This document shows positions 14,100 to 15,206 of a stretch of 15,206 nt of DNA, piece by piece. A program made the position numbers and the translations under genes. Position 1 is the first letter of the stretch, and every line of letters begins with the position of its first letter. Source of the DNA: JBEKYH01 sp049511115 (GTDB taxonomy: Bacteria; Planctomycetota; Phycisphaerae; Tepidisphaerales; Tepidisphaeraceae); contig JBEKYH010000057.1 in NCBI GenBank assembly GCA_049511115.1, positions 1 to 15,206 on the forward strand, written 5' to 3'. The notes below the pieces were generated by a model. The model had not been told where the DNA came from, made no database searches, and worked only from the letters and a program-made list of their open reading frames with translations.

Positions 14100-15079
14100 G
14101 GCTGCATATCCATCGGTTGATTTAGCCGGCCGGCTTTGGCGTCGGCGATCATGGAATCGATCGAATCGGCGAGCGCCTGGGCGCTGGTGCGGCGATTTTG
14201 CCAGCCGCGTTTTCGCAGTTTCTGGGTATCGAAGCGCACGATGGGGACATCACCCTTCCAGCCGCGGTCACCGCCGGTGAATTGATATTTTACGCCGCTG
14301 AGGCCAAGGCGGGCGACCACCAGGTCGGCAATTTCTTTGACGGTCAGATAATCCTCGGTGGCGACATTGAAGTATTCAAAACCGCCATGGTTTTGGGAGG
14401 CGATAAGAAGCATCGCGTCGAGCACATCATCGACATGGATGTACGATTTGCTCTGGCGGCCGTCGCCGAGGATGCGGAGCTGGGTGGGGTCGTTCAGCAA
14501 GCGGAGGATGAAGTCGTAACAAACGCCGTGGCTCTGGCGCGGGCCGACGACGTTGGCGAAGCGAAAGGCCATTCCATGAATGCCGAACATTTGGCCGTAG
14601 GCACAGATCAATGCTTCGCCGGCGAGTTTGCTGGCGCCGTAGGTCGAGATGGGAAGAAGAGGGGCGCGGTCTTCGTGGACGGGCCGTTCGCCGGTGTCGC
14701 CATAGACGCCGCTGCCGGAGGCGTAGGTGAGATGGCCGACGCCGGTTTGGCGCATGGCTTCGAGGACGTTTTGGGTGAGGGCGGTTCCTTCACGGAAGTC
14801 GATGTCCGGCTCAGTGACGGCGCGGGCGATGTCGGGGTTGGAGGCGAAATGAAAAACGCCGGTGTGGCCGCGCATCGCGGTAGCGAGAGCGGCGAGGTCT
14901 TTTACGTCATCGCGGATGATTTTCAGGCGAGGGGAATGGATGGCATCACCCAGACGCCAGAGCCGGCCGGAGGAGAAATTGTCGTAGATGGTGATCGAGT
15001 CTTCAGTATGGCTCAGCAGACGGCGCGCCAGGTGGCTGCCGATGAATCCGGCCCCGCCGACAATGAAGTATCCGCTCAT
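14096..15079 (-). CDS. NAD-dependent sugar epimerase/dehydratase (extended SDR)
   Basis: The 327-residue protein has the extended-SDR Rossmann motif GGAGFIGS at 8-15, an acidic NAD-ribose residue in IYDNFSSG (D33), FHFASNPD at 76-83, SGSGVYGD at 121-128 and the catalytic Y147-G-A-S-K151. FRFANVVGPRQSHG and SYIHVDDV follow, as in UDP-glucose 4-epimerases and dTDP-glucose dehydratases. It probably acts on a nucleotide-activated sugar; epimerase versus dehydratase cannot be told here. I chose the ATG at 15079 because GGAGG lies 3 nt before it and the Rossmann motif follows in the usual place; an ATG at 15112 would add 11 atypical residues. It leads the epimerase-GT2-SDR operon, 37 bp after the stop of an unidentified gene. 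Confidence 0.9.
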   Translation of the reverse strand: MSGYFIVGGAGFIGSHLARRLLSHTEDSITIYDNFSSGRLWRLGDAIHSPRLKIIRDDVKDLAALATAMRGHTGVFHFASNPDIARAVTEPDIDFREGTALTQNVLEAMRQTGVGHLTYASGSGVYGDTGERPVHEDRAPLLPISTYGASKLAGEALICAYGQMFGIHGMAFRFANVVGPRQSHGVCYDFILRLLNDPTQLRILGDGRQSKSYIHVDDVLDAMLLIASQNHGGFEYFNVATEDYLTVKEIADLVVARLGLSGVKYQFTGGDRGWKGDVPIVRFDTQKLRKRGWQNRRTSAQALADSIDSMIADAKAGRLNQPMDMQP

Positions 15080-15116
15080 TAGCCTCCATGATAATCCAAC
15101 ATTCGATGGCATCGAA

Positions 15117-15206
15117 CTATGAGGCCCCGAACCATGAGGCCAATTTGTGATAGAGCGTGGGATTGTAGGTCAAGAAATGCTGGTAGTAGCCACTAAGGCC
15201 AAGGAG
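15117..15206 (-). CDS. C-terminal end of an unidentified gene, cut by the right edge
   Basis: On the minus strand, 29 codons from the window edge to a TAG (15117-15119) read LLGLSGYYQHFLTYN, then PTLYHKLASWFGAS. The aromatic-rich, protein-like composition and the position 37 bp before the epimerase start suggest the end of the preceding gene in the same operon. The fragment is too short to name a family. The other two minus frames were not examined in detail. Confidence 0.45.
   Translation of the reverse strand, partial: LLGLSGYYQHFLTYNPTLYHKLASWFGAS

Noticed and set aside
14198..15082. 294-codon plus-strand frame opposite the epimerase gene
   Set aside because: The minus-strand epimerase has all its active-site motifs; the plus translation is Gly/Ala/Val-rich shadow sequence.

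Overview
The window looks like chromosome from a GC-rich, environmental-type bacterium, most likely of the Planctomycetota. The best clue is the sigma factor at 5423-7117: about 325 N-terminal residues carrying several helix-turn-helix-like segments precede sigma regions 1.2, 2 and 4. I associate this layout with planctomycete genomes from memory; no search was run. No rRNA, tRNA, CRISPR array, transposase or phage gene was seen.

Layout. (1) 1-1094, minus strand: the 3'-proximal part of an Rhs/YD-repeat protein that runs off the left edge. Its 5' end overlaps a 163-bp imperfect palindrome (869-1031). (2) 1095-1745: about 650 bp without a recognisable gene but with hairpins. (3) 1746-5159, plus strand: prkA (PrkA/YeaG-type AAA+ protein kinase), a small two-helix membrane protein, and a yeaH-type DUF444/VWA protein, forming a compact stress-response-type operon. 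(4) 5160-5422: a spacer holding 9-bp-period repeats with an inverted partner, then a promoter only 7 bp from the start codon of the sigma factor gene. (5) 7129-8733, minus strand, convergent with the sigma gene: a polytopic, probably GT-C-type, membrane glycosyltransferase. (6) 8812-9827, plus strand: a two-gene unit of a nucleotidyltransferase-fold protein and an XRE regulator with an ATGA overlap. A near-consensus promoter lies 6 bp from a GTG start, with an inverted repeat lying across its -35 region. It resembles a self-regulated toxin-antitoxin or defence module. (7) 9902-15206, minus strand: a sugar/glycoconjugate cluster. In transcription order it holds the end of an unidentified gene, an NAD-dependent epimerase, a membrane GT2, an SDR, a 188-bp gap with an inverted repeat, a GmhA-like SIS protein, a GmhB-like HAD phosphatase and a small transaldolase.

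How they may work together. PrkA and the DUF444 protein are known partners in stress and starvation responses, and a sigma factor lies just downstream on the same strand with its own promoter. The minus-strand cluster suggests a heptose- or sedoheptulose-derived sugar moved by a lipid-linked transferase: transaldolase can make sedoheptulose 7-phosphate, and the SIS and HAD proteins resemble the next steps of nucleotide-heptose synthesis. The heptose kinase and nucleotidyltransferase of that pathway are not in the window. The most interesting unexplained items are the nucleotidyltransferase/XRE unit with its putative leaderless promoter and operator, the palindrome at 869-1031, and the transaldolase-GmhB-SIS grouping.
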